Source: Atrina japonica
Taxonomy: Eukaryota > Mollusca > Bivalvia > Pterioida > Pinnidae
NCBI GenBank assembly: GCA_030159075.1
Contig: BROG01000404.1
Span: 434,001 to 498,000, forward strand
Length of the DNA stretch: 64,000 bases
Direction of reading: 5' to 3'
The first letter of the stretch is position 1. Each line of letters begins with the position of its first letter. A program made the translations under genes and the position numbers. Below, one piece after another: positions 45,201 to 57,059 of this stretch. The notes below the pieces were generated by a model, which did no database searches, had not been told where the DNA came from, and saw only the letters and a list, made by a program, of their open reading frames with translations.

Positions 45201-46810
45201 GTAAGTACGGAACTTGATAAATATTTTAATCTAAAATGTAGACACATTCTCAGTTTTATATATTATTATGGATGATCATGGACGCGTTTCCTTTCTTGAT
45301 CACAGTTACATAGAGTTTTTATTGTGTGACAAAAGGATTATCAGGTTTTAACAGAATTCATACAGAATATATTTCAAGGAAGTGTCACGTGTTAGTGTAG
45401 ACAAACCAGAGACTTCCATTACAGTCATATATGGATGTGGTAATTACCAGGTTTGTATCTATATCCTATATATACTAAAGATATATACTGTGGTATCAAC
45501 AGTCACAGATTTCTCGATTTTTACAGGTGAAGAATTCATTATCAACCCTGCATTTTGACACCACACACAATACTGACAATACAAATGCTTTACATGCTCT
45601 ATCAATTATCAACCAGCTGTTTTTTTTAAATGAATTTTTATCTATAATAATAAGGAAAATGAGAAATAATCAGATTACAAATTCAGGGTATGACAACAAA
45701 TCCTGAGGTAGGATTATTGAACGCCATATCCGAGGCTCCCAGAATCCTTTGCCATGCCCTTACGATAGGGATTGATTTCATCATTATATCATATTTCTCT
45801 CTGTTGCGGAGTATTCGTTTTATTTTCACTTACAGAAGGCCTGGAATGTTCGATAATAGTAACGATATCTGGTGACAAAACACTATCCGTTTAATGTTTT
45901 GGCGTGCGTCTGCTAAGATTCAAAACCCCAATTTCAAGTTTTATATCTATCTATCTATCTATCTATCTATCTGTGTGTTTGTGTTTGTTGAGAGAGGCAG
46001 GACCAGGAAGATAAAATACTAGAAAGAGTCAGAATCACTTTGTTACACTAGAAAAGAGTACTCATGATGCTTGTATTACTGTTACTTATACTGTTGTACA
46101 AAATGTTATCCGGTTTCACAGAAGAGAAGTGTTTCTGTAACATACTAAAGGCAAGTAAAGGCAATTTCATCTGAGAAATAGGGTTTAATTATTTATATAA
46201 TGATAAGACATGTTCATAAAATATTGTGAAATACTAAAACAAAAAATCGCATCATTTACTATGTACAAAGTTCTAAACCATCACACATTCCATAGAAACC
46301 CTATTTAAACCCCTAACTAAATTACAATATGAATATGAATGAGCTATCTAACATGATATACCAATCAAAACTATCTTTGGCTTTTCGGGGGCTATTTGTG
46401 CAACAATAAAATTAAGGATTTGGATGAGTCCTGCAGATTTGATATCACAGACAAGGACTGGGAATGAGCGCAGTGGTACTAAATCCTAAGAAAATGGGAT
46501 GCACCCAGTAAAATTTACCACAACTAGTAATATTTGTATCGGGGATGAGCCCGACAGTAAGGCAATCACCAGTATCCATGGCTGAGATGTACTTATAAAT
46601 TAATTTGTGGGATGCATCCAGTGGTTTCTTTTATGGATTCACAAGATTATATTATTATCTGAATGGGGCTGAACACTTTAAGATAATTCACATTTAGAAA
46701 ATGTCCAAATCGAATAAATTAAATGTAATTTGAATCATGAGAGCCCCCAAGAAGATAATTATAAGAAAAGAAAAGAATGTCTAATACAAGTATATATATA
46801 TTACATCTTA
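45200..46810. other. Lectin intron 1, first part
   Basis: No supported exon. It contains a (TATC)n run at 45945-45971 and a diverged foldback near 45687-45765 (GGGTATGACAACAAATCC with GGATTTGT-like inverted end), related to 59308-59419. The 46380-46640 part repeats GGGATG-A/C-G-CC-like phrases irregularly. Confidence 0.45.
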
Positions 46811-46814
46811 TACA

Positions 46815-47090
46815 TAAACCTAGTACCAGCTGATAATCTTATACTTATGTGATATACGGCACTGATAACACCATTTAAATTCTAAATTCTTCAAAACCTA
46901 AGGTGGTCATCTTTTTTACTTAGACGGATGTCCTATGCATTTAGATTTATTATTTGGCCTTATATTATACCACTTTCTTTTTAGAAAATCTATTGAAAAG
47001 TGGAGCTCAAGTGATGAAGTCTAATTGACAGAAACATTCGTCTTGAGCATTATAACCTTGGTATTATGTTTACAATATCTAATGATGTAT
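46815..47090 (+). mobile_element. Hammerhead-bearing repeat unit
   Basis: It begins ACCTAGTACCAGCTGATAAT, contains AACACCATTTAAATTC and TTTAGATTTATTATTTGGCC, then CACTTTCTTTTTAGAAAATC. It ends with the ribozyme motif and ATTATAACCTTGGTATTATG. It is the counterpart of 44115-44410. Confidence 0.75.
47005..47048 (+). ncRNA. Hammerhead motif with mutated core
   Basis: GCTCAA, then GTGATGA in place of CTGATGA (C3 to G), stem II GTC/GAC with loop TAATT, GAAAC, loop ATTC, GTC, TTGAGC. All stems are kept but the first core base, essential in known hammerheads, is changed. A paired change at G8 was not seen. Probably inactive. Confidence 0.65.
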
Positions 47091-47189
47091 AATACAACAT
47101 AAGCAAAAAATCATCAGGATAAAACTAACAAAACTAGAAATTAAATGCAAAAAATGTTTTATGAACTCATTTACCCCTGAACATTTAAC

Positions 47190-47335
47190 TCAACTGCATG
47201 GACACTCGTATGTACCCATTAGTAACCAACGACCCAGCGTTTGAATTATATCATCCTCAAAAACACATGCAGAAGCTGATGTTGCTGTTCCAGTGCGAAA
47301 GGAGTGGCCGCAGTGTTTTGACTGTTTTGAACTCT
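47190..47335 (-). pseudogene. Tyrosine-recombinase fragment (DIRS/Crypton type)
   Basis: About 47 residues on the minus strand include HCGHSFRTGTATSASACVFE and DIIQTLGRW, followed by a stop. The H-x-F-R-x-G with later L-G-R-W is the C-terminal catalytic signature of phage-integrase-type recombinases used by DIRS and Crypton elements. The final Tyr segment is lost, replaced by divergent residues and TGA. Too short for any one frame list, and clearly a relic. Confidence 0.65.
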
Positions 47336-47359
47336 AAAGCAATAGAATAATATATCCAT

Positions 47360-47400
47360 ATCCTATACATCCTAAAGATTTATACTTTGGTGTCTGAGAT
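47360..47400 (+). mobile_element. Tiny tail of Penelope-like RT family
   Basis: CATCCTAAAGATTTATACTT and TGGTGTCTGAGATTTTTATA match the tail near 15125-15165. Confidence 0.5.
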
Positions 47401-47409
47401 TTTTATATA

Positions 47410-48870
47410 TACGAATCCGAAACATAGGAAACAGTTATATCTTCCAGTAAAACTGCGTCATTCTCCAGTGTGTTGATTCTAATTGTAAACCCACCGCCAA
47501 CACCCAAAATGCCATTTGACAGACATCAAATCAATATCTGGAGAAAATGGTCTTTCTCCAGAAGACCACATATCTTTTGTAGTAAACGGAAAAGTAATTG
47601 GAAGTCTTGGGGTTATTGTAAATATGATTGGCTTCTTTTAATACTTTTTAATATCTGACTGAGCCTTTCTGAACTGACAAAATTGATCATAAGGACAACC
47701 CGACTGCAGATAGTGAAAACGAATATTTGCTATGTATAGTTTGATAGTGGAAGTTGTAGGGAGCACACGTTGCCTTGTATGAAGACCTTGGATTAAGTAT
47801 TGCACAAAAACTGAGGCCGAATAAACTGTAAGAAAACATTTTAGAATAGAGTGCTCTTTATGACATTGGAGGCAAACATGCATATTGCAACGAACTCGAG
47901 AACAAACACTTTGGCTACTAAAGTTGTTTTAAATTTCTCTACCTCGATGAAATCTCTTGGGTCGACCACGAACATCTTAAGAATGTAAAGTTGATCCTCT
48001 GTATGAACTGGTGTTAGTAGATCCAGAGATGAGGAACATGTCGGCAAAATGGGGTAGTATGGTTAGTGCTGCTACTTACACTGCGTGTAGTCGGAGTTAT
48101 AAACACCTATAAAAGATTTACGCAGTGGCATATAGGTCGTACACTAGTATTTAAGTCTATAGTATCTTCGTACTAAAATATATACTCATCTTCATGTCTT
48201 GATTTTCTTTGATAAATTAACTTTACTTAATACTTACACGTCGTGTAACGCTGTAATAACTATACAATGTACTACTGAATAATAAATACCTTCTAGAAAG
48301 GCAGCTAACGTAAAGTCTCATAGGCGCTTTGTATTCAAGCCCATGGTCAAATCAAACCCCTCCTGGCTCCTGAATAATTTTAATAAGTTTCTTAATCCTT
48401 CTAAAATAATCCCCTATACCAGATCTAAAATACAATACATGTAATTATTCCAGCTTTACCATAAAATGGCTAGTGACATTCTAGGAATAGTCCCCTAACA
48501 TAACAGAAAACTCGGGATTTTTTTCGCTGCCATCTTTTGACTTGAATAACCTTTTCCACTTTTTCTTCTCATAATGCACAAGAACATCACGCGATTGCAT
48601 TAAATTATATTCCCAAACAGATGTATAAAATTTTACATTATAATATAATAATAACCGAACTGCCCTTGCTTCAAGACAATGCCTTGCTTCATATTAGAAT
48701 TGATAATACTACGCCAATAATTATCGGGCAAATGTCCGTTTCATAACTCATAAAAAAAACCAACCGTACGCACATCCATTTCTGCGGACGAGAGGGTGAT
48801 ATAATTCGGCATAGAGGGTGACATAAATGTTTCAGGGTGACATGAATGGACAAAATGAAGAATGTGAAAA
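47410..48870. other. Lectin intron 1, non-coding
   Basis: Frames at 47470-47658, 47638-47883 and 47841-48047 are short, overlap in opposite directions and carry no domain. Nothing else recognised. Confidence 0.45.
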
Positions 48871-48875
48871 TTTAC

Positions 48876-49295
48876 GATTGACATAAAGAATGTTTTCGAT
48901 CACATGATAGAATTTTGACCAAACAGAAGTAAAGATACATTTTAGAGGAAGGTCTATCATAATAATCAATAACCAGAGGCGAAAATGTCCAGATTGACAT
49001 AAAGAATGTTTTAGATCACATGATAGGATTTTGACTAATCAGAGGTAAAGATGCATTTTAGAGGAAGGCCTATCATAATAATTAATTACCAGAGGCGAAA
49101 ATGTCCAGATTGACATAAAGAATGTTTTAGATCACATGATAGGATTTTGACTAATCAGAAGTGAAGATACATTTTAGAGGAAGGTCTATCATAATAATTA
49201 ATTACCAGAGGCGAAAATGTCCAGATTGACATAAAGAATGTTTTAGATCACATGATAGGATTTTGACTAATCAGAAATGAAGATACATTAATAGA
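48876..49295. repeat. 116-bp tandem array, about 3.6 units
   Basis: GATTGACATAAAGAATGTTT recurs at 48876, 48992, 49108 and 49224, an exact 116-bp period. Units share GATCACATGATAGGATTTTG and ACCAGAGGCGAAAATGTCC. The first unit is the most diverged. Non-coding. Confidence 0.9.
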
Positions 49296-49429
49296 TGTAT
49301 AGTAATAGGTGATAATCAGAGGCCACAATTTCCAGTTATTCATTACTACAGCTGTTGAGTATATTTATACGAATCATCAAGTAGTTGAAAGGGACAAGCT
49401 ATTTTTTTAAATATCCATTCTGTACGACT

Positions 49430-49640
49430 TAGATTGATATACAATAACAAAAAAGAGATAGACACAGAAATAAAAAATTCTTAGATTCCAGTATATTTTG
49501 TGAAAATTGCTTGATGAAACACAGTTTTGCACTTTTTCAATTACAATTGATTTACTCTACTTTACTATTTGTATATGAATACCACACTGGACCTGACCTC
49601 ATTTGAACAAAATATATAGGAATATAAGATTATAAAGTTA
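49430..49640 (+). repeat. Dispersed repeat, inverted mate at 51.85 kb
   Basis: Blocks TATTTTGTGAAAATTGCTTG, TACTTTACTATTTGTATATG and ACACTGGACCTGACCTCA recur as reverse complement at 51850-52060. Identity is moderate. No coding. Confidence 0.55.
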
Positions 49641-49649
49641 ATGATTAAT

Positions 49650-50660
49650 CGTTATAAAGTTTACGGCGTATGAACACTGGCCAGTATAGTATTGTGTCTA
49701 GTAGCATAGCTTGCTTTTTAGGTATTGTTAGTAGCAAATGAAGCTATTAATTACGAAGCCTTGATACCATGTAACTCATATAGATATTGTCTTCTTTCCA
49801 CTGATAAAAGCCACGGGCCGAAAATTTGTGAATATAGAGTGTGTTTACTGTTTTTTACGGAAAAAATAATGGAAGGCTATCTTTATAGAGAAAACACAAA
49901 AAATCAGTACATATTTCATTTAGATATTTTTATTTTAATTAATATGATCCATTAATTAACATATGTATTATTTTATTCATAGTATTGTTATTTTTATACA
50001 GTATAAGTGGACATTTTAGCGAAAAAATATTTTTAACATTATGTGCATTTTTTGTCTATATTTATAAACATTAAATTAACAGTTTATGATTGTATTTTTT
50101 CTCGCCTCTTAACGAACGGATGCTTACATGTTACTAGCTGGTCTGCTCTTACGCAGTTGGTTACACATTTTCTGTGGTCATTAAAAAGGTACATCACATA
50201 ATACTTAAAGTTGCTCTATTTTGGTTTCCAACTGGGTGAAACTTTTATTTTATACATCTCTGTTATTATCATCATACGACCGATAGAACTGCTTTTATTG
50301 AATTAATCTTCTTTTTATATTTTCACGTCGTTAAAAAGGTACAAACATTTTTAAATTTTAAAATGACATAATGATAGCTACAAATGTAAACATAAGCTCC
50401 AAAGAGGAAGTACAATATGCAGGTCGAGTATTTCTTCACTTCCGTTATCAACATCAGTAAGATGACCTCATTTTGATGTGTTAGTCATTTGATGTGTGAT
50501 CATGTTGCAGTTGCCTCTGCTTTATTACTGCTTTTGTTTAAACTGTGTATTTAAGAGTACGAAACCACATACCGGATGTCTATTTCCAAAACATACGTGT
50601 TATACTATATCTATGATTTGTCTCCCTTAACTCTTTCAATCTTAATCTCTCTGTAACTGA
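49650..50660. other. Lectin intron 1, non-coding
   Basis: AT-rich, and the frame at 49725-49955 has no domain. Nothing recognised. Confidence 0.45.
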
Positions 50661-50662
50661 CG

Positions 50663-50820
<158 letters not shown>

Positions 50821-50974
50821 AAAAAAACAGTAAAACACTCAAATTTCACATTCTGAATTAATGTAATTAATAATTATTAATTAATAATTTCTGGTTATTA
50901 AATTTTTTAACGTGAAATTTTAGTGTTTCACCGTTTTTAGCATACCGATACTTCCCTTTGGATGACATTAAACT

Positions 50975-51700
50975 TTATTGGATATATATATATATAACGA
51001 AAAGGCAACTCAACATTTCACTTAGTGAAACAGAGTAGTCGCAAATAAGACTATTATAGCGACCATAAAATTTGCGGAACGTTGACATTAAACGCGGTTT
51101 TCGATATCCCTGTGTCAGTAATTTGTCAGTGAGTAGTTTACCTCTGTATATGAAATCTTCATATGTTGTGCACGCCCTGGCATATCGGATCATTTGTGAA
51201 ATATAAACTCCATATGCAGGTGACTGAGGGATATTACTACTTAAATGTGGAAAATTTACTATGGGAAAGCCGAAATCGTCGCGTTTATCGTATAGCTTAG
51301 TTTGCTAATTCCCCGTCTGTGTTTATATTAAGTAAAATGTCTAAGTATGAAGCGTGTGTACTTGATTCTGTTGTATCTTTAATTTCTAGTTCGCTGGGAT
51401 ATATCGCATTGACATATGTATGAAAATTGTCATTATTAATTGACAAAACGTCGTCGATATATCTAAATGTCAAATTAAAGGACACCGCTAACTTTTTCTT
51501 CTTTTGATTCAGCAGTTTCTGAATGAAGTCTGCTTCGTATGAATAAAGGAACAGGTCGGCCAATAAAGGAGCACAATTGGTTCCCATAGGAATGCCGACA
51601 GTTTGTTGAAAGACCACGTCTCCGAACATTACAAATATATTATCTATTAGAAATTCCAGCATGCTTTTTATATCAACTTCAGTATACTTGTTCAATTACG
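50975..51700 (-). pseudogene. Penelope-like reverse transcriptase, best-kept copy
   Basis: On the minus strand, 51297-51695 holds the motif-B block VGIPMGTNCAPLLADLFLYS and the catalytic YIDDVLSINND, ending at a stop. After a break, 50975-51193 continues MIRYARACTTYEDFIYRGK and FRKFYGRYNSLICDYSVS. The fingers region upstream of 51700 is missing. Closely similar to 13700-15170 and 17325-17640, so one family is dispersed through the window. Dead because of truncation and the stop. Confidence 0.8.
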
Positions 51701-53000
51701 TAATATATGTTAACATATATATTTGCTAGGTTATTTAGTTTTAGTTAAAAGCAACATAACCTAAACAGAATAAAATGAATACAATAAAGGAGCATACTTT
51801 AGATAAATAATTAAGTTAAAGGAGCATTAACTGTTTATCGGAAAATTTACTACGATTTTTTCTACTTTTACTACTTGTACTTAATGCAAAATAAGAACTA
51901 TATACACATCCATGAAAAAAAAATTATATTCCTATTTATTATGTGAACATAAAGTCAGGTCCAGTGTAGTATTCATATATAAATAGTAAAGTTGAGTTTA
52001 CCAATTGCAGTGGGTTTCCGAAGCAGTTTTCACAAAATATATTTAAGGATTGTTTTTCATTTTTTGGAATGTATCGAGTATAAATGCAATGGATTATGGA
52101 AAAAAATTCTGTGCAGCACTTCAGATTTGTTTTGAAGTTATTTTAGAATATTCGTCTGCCTGGCAACCGGAAGGTTATTGTGTCAGAAGAGAATTGAAAA
52201 TGTAAATGGCCGCGCCCATGAGTATGATGTATAATGTATTTACAACGACTTTGTATTTGAATTCTGATATATTATTAATGGGATATACTATAGAAAGTTT
52301 GAGTGTGACTTACAAGAAGTTAGACAGCTAATATTCATTCATGACAATTGAAAGTAGCCATTTTATTTGCCATTTTTTTACCAATCAGCTGGGAACCATG
52401 ATGACTGATTGTTACTTAACCTACGTAAGTAGGTCTATTTCACACGACCTGATTTCACACGATATTTCGCGACGAATTGTTTCTGATAGGACTATCCAGT
52501 GAAGGCAAACAAATCGATTTGTTTATCAAGAGATGCTTGATAAAGTTGCACTAGACCTTATTCTCTTTTTTTTTCTGTTGAAACTATAAAGCGAACTTTC
52601 ACTTCTGTGCCAGACTGTGGTCTGTGGTTCTGGTCATAACATGACCTAGATATATCGCGATATGGGCCTGTAGGCTGTACAATGTGCTACAGATGTAGTA
52701 TCGTGTTTCCGATTTCTTTCTGTGATTTTTATTTGTTTTGTGGAAGGCCAAATGTATGGCTTTTAAGATTAAATATATAAGAAATAAATATGTGATATTC
52801 TATTCTTTATTGATTCGCTCATGTATTCTTACGTTGAAAAGTAAAGCGGTTAATACTCGGGGCACGCGACTGCATTTAAAGAATATACTTGCAATAAAGA
52901 GAATTGCAGTCGGTATGTAAATATAGGGATTTAAGAATGCTTATGCCTGTGTATATATCTCTTTTGTTATTGTATATCAATTTAAGTAGTAAAATTATTG
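51700..53000. other. Lectin intron 1 with dispersed-repeat pieces
   Basis: 51850-52060 is the inverted mate of 49430-49640. 52335-52410 and 52630-52655 are inverted mates of 17910-17985 and 17060-17090. 52880-52995 resembles 11030-11155. No exon recognised. Confidence 0.5.
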
Positions 53001-53006
53001 TATTAT

Positions 53007-53236
<230 letters not shown>

Positions 53237-53269
53237 GTGTGTGTTGTTCGGCTCATTACTGTCATAGCA

Positions 53270-53490
53270 GGGGTCGTTTTAGGCGCGGAACCTAAGGTGA
53301 CGTAGCGAGAAACCTTGCCAGTTTATTCCAGGTATATGGTAAATGTTGCTGATAAATTGTTGAGTGTTGCGTTCAACACCATTAAAAACAAACAAATGGT
53401 ATACTTCATCACTAAAAACTGGCCACCACCATGTAACTAAATTCTATTGAATGTGACGGTAAACACCATTCAAATTCCAACTCATGACTG
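53270..53490 (+). mobile_element. Second SINE family, fragment
   Basis: GAGAAACCTTGCCAGTTTAT, AAACTGGCCACCACCATG and GAATGTGACGGTAAACACC match the family at 21740, split by a short unrelated segment. Confidence 0.5.
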
Positions 53491-53499
53491 AACTACTAT

Positions 53500-54870
53500 A
53501 CCAATAAAAGACATGGGAATTGTTTTCATGATATTTTCGCATCAGTCACGTGTCCATGACACGGTTCGTTTTCGACGTATCACCTCTGAATTCTTGACTT
53601 AATCATGGACATTTCGAATTTTCACAACTCACAAATACGTATAAGAATGGTACCATCATGGACAACATTGACCGAAGTCATTGAATGAAGTATTCTGTAG
53701 AAGAAACAAATGCTTGTCAAATGAGAATTGCAACTTTTTTTTAAAGTAATCGACAGCAAATACGAGTCCGTGTGTTTTCAGTAGTGATACCATTCAATAT
53801 GAAATTATTCCAAGTTTCGGTGACGACCTTAGGACTTCGACAAATGGAGCATCATTTTCAGAAGAACGTATAAAGATATAAAATAACTTACTAACGACAC
53901 TGACAAAACTACATACATATACACAAACACAAGATTTACAATGATATTGTAACATGTTACTGGGTTCTTTGTGAGGGGACAAGGTAAAGGTGAAAATAAA
54001 ATACCAGGAACAAACACTAATTTGTGTTAATGATTCGATTAACAATAAACTAAGTAATTGAACGTATATAAAATTTTCCTCTTTCTCTATCTGAGAACCA
54101 TGGATTTTGGTTATCTATTCTATTAAGTATATCACTTATCAGAGGCCAAAGTGTGTACTGGATTCGTTATTCGTATATATTCAAGGACTTTATTTCAGTT
54201 GCTGGGTTCCATACACTGCGAAATTCCCGTACCGGGTTCCTAATGAGATTCAAGACACCAGGTGCCTCATCCTTATTCAAGATTACTACAAACTGATGAC
54301 CTATTCTCAATTCCCCGTGTACAATACGTGCTAGTGTATTATATCTGCCCTTACCCTAGCTTTACTTAATACTTACTTTTAATAAATGACCTCCTTGGTT
54401 CCGTTTCTCGGATGACGACTGACTAACATCATCAGTCAGCCTGCTTATATAGCACGAAGGTCGTTTTGATTGGTCAGAATCCCTACATTCTGATTGGTTA
54501 ACAACGAATGTAGTTTCAACCCAGTTCCGGGTCATTTTAATGCAAAAATATGAACATTAGAAGTACATTGAAATTCATCCCCGTTTCAATATTCTTAATC
54601 TATGTTGTTAGCGTTAGACGCAGCCAGACCTGTTTCCGGATGCACGTGTTGAATGAATGAAGAGTGTATCTGCTACATGTATTTTTTTCAGATTTGTGTT
54701 ACGCTTGTTTTAATTTTATTCTCCGGGGTTACTAGTGAGTATTTACGTGCATATGAAGAAACGCCATCTACTAAAGATCCATTTTTGAAGTAAAGTGTTT
54801 GCTTTGGAAAACAAACAGGCATACACCCATTTAACGTTTGGTATATCGAGTATGTTACTTTCCGTTTTTT
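53500..54870. other. Lectin intron 1, last part
   Basis: No supported exon; frames at 53794-54045 and 54107-54334 lack domains. A short near-palindromic stretch GACGACTGACTAACATCATC and AGTCAGCC lies near 54412-54440. Confidence 0.45.
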
Positions 54871-54875
54871 TGTAG

Positions 54876-55145
54876 AGGAATTAGCTTTTGGCAAGCCTAC
54901 CAAGGCCAGGGAAATATATGGGAAGAGATCATACTGGAGTAGCAATTTAACAGTAGACGGCGACACAAATACAAATGTATTTTGCAACAGTTGCTTTCAT
55001 TCAAGGCCAAACGGTAAAAGCGATGTATGGTGGAGAGTGAACTTGAAAAAGATATACACGATAGACAGAGTTGAAATATTTCACGCTGAACCATACTATA
55101 ATGAAAAACAGTGTCAAACAGCAACAAAAAATGTTGACATGAGAG
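54876..55145 (+). CDS. Secreted fucolectin-EGF gene, exon 2
   Basis: A 270-bp phase 1-1 exon between TTTTTTTGTAG and a GTAAAT donor. It encodes the first half of a fucolectin/F5-8C-type carbohydrate-binding domain: ELAFGKPTKA, then SSNLTVDGDTNT, then the signature SDVWWRVNLKKIYTIDRVEI. The family is a secreted beta-sandwich lectin that binds fucose or similar sugars, often in immune recognition. A potential N-glycosylation site (N-L-T) is present. The usual sugar-binding His/Arg positions cannot be fixed by eye. The ribozyme motif at 55273 lies 128 bp into the following intron on the sense strand. Confidence 0.85.
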
Positions 55146-55272
55146 GTAAATATTTTTTTAACTTCAAAATATTAAAATGTAATTAAGCAACAACTTAAAA
55201 AGTGTCCAAATCAGACAAAATCAGGGTTCAGAGTCATATCATTAGTAAAAATCACATACTTTTCAAATTGGA

Positions 55273-55318
55273 GCTCAACTGATGAAGTCTAATTGACAGA
55301 AACGGTATCGTCTTGAGC
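55273..55318 (+). ncRNA. Type-I hammerhead ribozyme in lectin intron
   Basis: GCTCAA (55273-55278), CTGATGA (55279-55285), stem II GTC/GAC with loop TAATT, GAAAC, a three-pair stem III ACG/CGT with loop GTAT, cleavage triplet GTC and TTGAGC (55313-55318). It is the best stem III of the family. Sense strand of the lectin pre-mRNA, 128 nt after the exon-2 donor. If active, it would cut the intron after C55312. A-A apposition at the base of stem II as in the other copies. Confidence 0.78.
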
Positions 55319-55904
55319 ATTATAACTTTGGTATTATGTCTATAATATTTACTAAATATAACAACTTTACTTTCTTTCCATGTTTTTAAACGAAAACATA
55401 ATTGATGCTGCAACATTTTGTGTATTGTGAATAATGATTACAGTTATTGCTCATATGAAAAACCTTCAGAAATATAAAACCAGAATTTGAAAACATACCT
55501 AAATTTTGAGTATCTAAGTATTGTCTTCATTTTTGATGGGTCAATCATGAAACTGGCCAACTGCTTTTGTTGTCAGCGAAAAAAATCTTTTTTAGGCACA
55601 ACCAGAATTATTACAAACAAGTACACTGTCGAAATAATAAAATAATCGATTTGATGGCAATCGTAAGTATTAATGAGGTATAATACATTCAGTTTACTGA
55701 ATACTTTTTAATTCGGTAAAAAAAGTAATTAAAAATCGGGTCAGACATTTGGTCTAACGTGAGTAGTGACGGCTTATTTATTATGCAGCAAACTACATAG
55801 ATCAGCTAACTGATTATAAAACCATGTGCTTATAAACACTGTTTCATCGATATTAAATTTCTATGCAACAGGGCAGAATTATACCCTTTCGGTATGCTAG
55901 GAAA

Positions 55905-57052
55905 GGCCGTTTGGGTCACAAACGGGATGAACTTCCGCAATGACCATTTTCACGTTAAAATTCACTTTTAACGCGTTAAAAATAACTTTTTGCATGAAAA
56001 TAATTATGCTTTTCAACGAACTTGACCTCATCACCAAACTTGACCATTTTATCGAATCTGACCCGTTCATCGAACTAGAAAGGTTTCCATGGAACACACG
56101 GGTGTGGCATGCCAGCAGAAGACGCTGACTCCTTCCGGACACCTGGTCTTATCCCGTTTGGGATTCGTAATTGTTCTTCATGTTGAGACCATTTGCAGAT
56201 CTAATTCGTCGTGTTATAATGGACTTGAGTTTTTGATATTGATTGGTACTTCTTCAATTTTACTTTAAACGTGAAAGAGGATATCTTAACGTGTTAGTGT
56301 TGATTTTAAAGTAGGTTTTTAGAAATGGCAAAATACGATATGAACTTATGTGATGAAATTAACAAATCAGATGCCTCGTTTCGTTTAATTAGTAATGAAA
56401 TGGCACCAGATATTGAGATGGATTTTCATTACAACAAAAGCTTGTGCAGTAAATGTGGACATAGTCTATTCATATCCATATTTTTAACAATCTAAATATG
56501 TATCTTTTCTCTAATAATAGTTCGATTAAAAATATTGGTTCATTTGGTAAATATTGGTGTCTGAATTGTACATAACATTTTATTCAATTCGGGAAATGTC
56601 ATCTCCGAGATCAAAACACATTGTTATTTGGTCACGCTTTTAGGTACTAACATTTGACATTTTACATCTTACATGTGCAGATATTTCCAGCATATGTATT
56701 TAGATTATCAGATGAAATCTAAAGATTTCGTTAATTCGTTTAGTAAATATCGTAAATACAAATTCCATTTTTTGTCTTCTTCAGGACATTTCTGATTGTT
56801 CTCTTTATGTTGTAAGAAAAGTTCTGATCGACTGTTTTCTCTCGGTCACAATACAAACTTGCATGCAAGTATTTGATAATGACTTACGTGCAAGCACAAC
56901 ATACGCGATGAAATGGGTTTTGCATGCAAAAACGTCTTTCGCGTTAAAAGTCATTACTTCCATGCAAAAATTATGTTTTTTCGCGTTAAAAGTGATTTTT
57001 AACGTGAAAGTGGTAATCGCGTAAGTTCATACCGTTTGTGACCCAAACGGCC
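55905..57052. mobile_element. 1.15-kb TIR DNA element
   Basis: Terminal inverted repeats of about 110 bp: left GGCCGTTTGGGTCACAAACG, then CACGTTAAAATTCACTTTTA; right end CGTTTGTGACCCAAACGGCC at 57033-57052 with TTTTAACGTGAAAGTGG before it. The arms are about 80% alike by eye, with several ACGCGTTAAAA or CGCGTTAAAA internal repeats. No transposase. A 56-codon frame (56325-56495) lies inside. No clear target-site duplication. Confidence 0.8.
56325..56495 (+). CDS. Small ORF inside TIR element
   Basis: 56 codons, MAKYDMNLCDEINKSDASFR at the start and LCSKCGHSLF near the end (a C-x2-C pair). Followed closely by stop and AT-rich sequence. It may be a relic of an element protein or chance; no homologue recognised. 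Confidence 0.2.
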   Translation: MAKYDMNLCDEINKSDASFRLISNEMAPDIEMDFHYNKSLCSKCGHSLFISIFLTI

Positions 57053-57059
57053 GTTGATA

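Noticed and set aside
48876..49295. CRISPR-like array
   Set aside because: Units are contiguous 116-bp tandem repeats without unique spacers, in a eukaryotic context.
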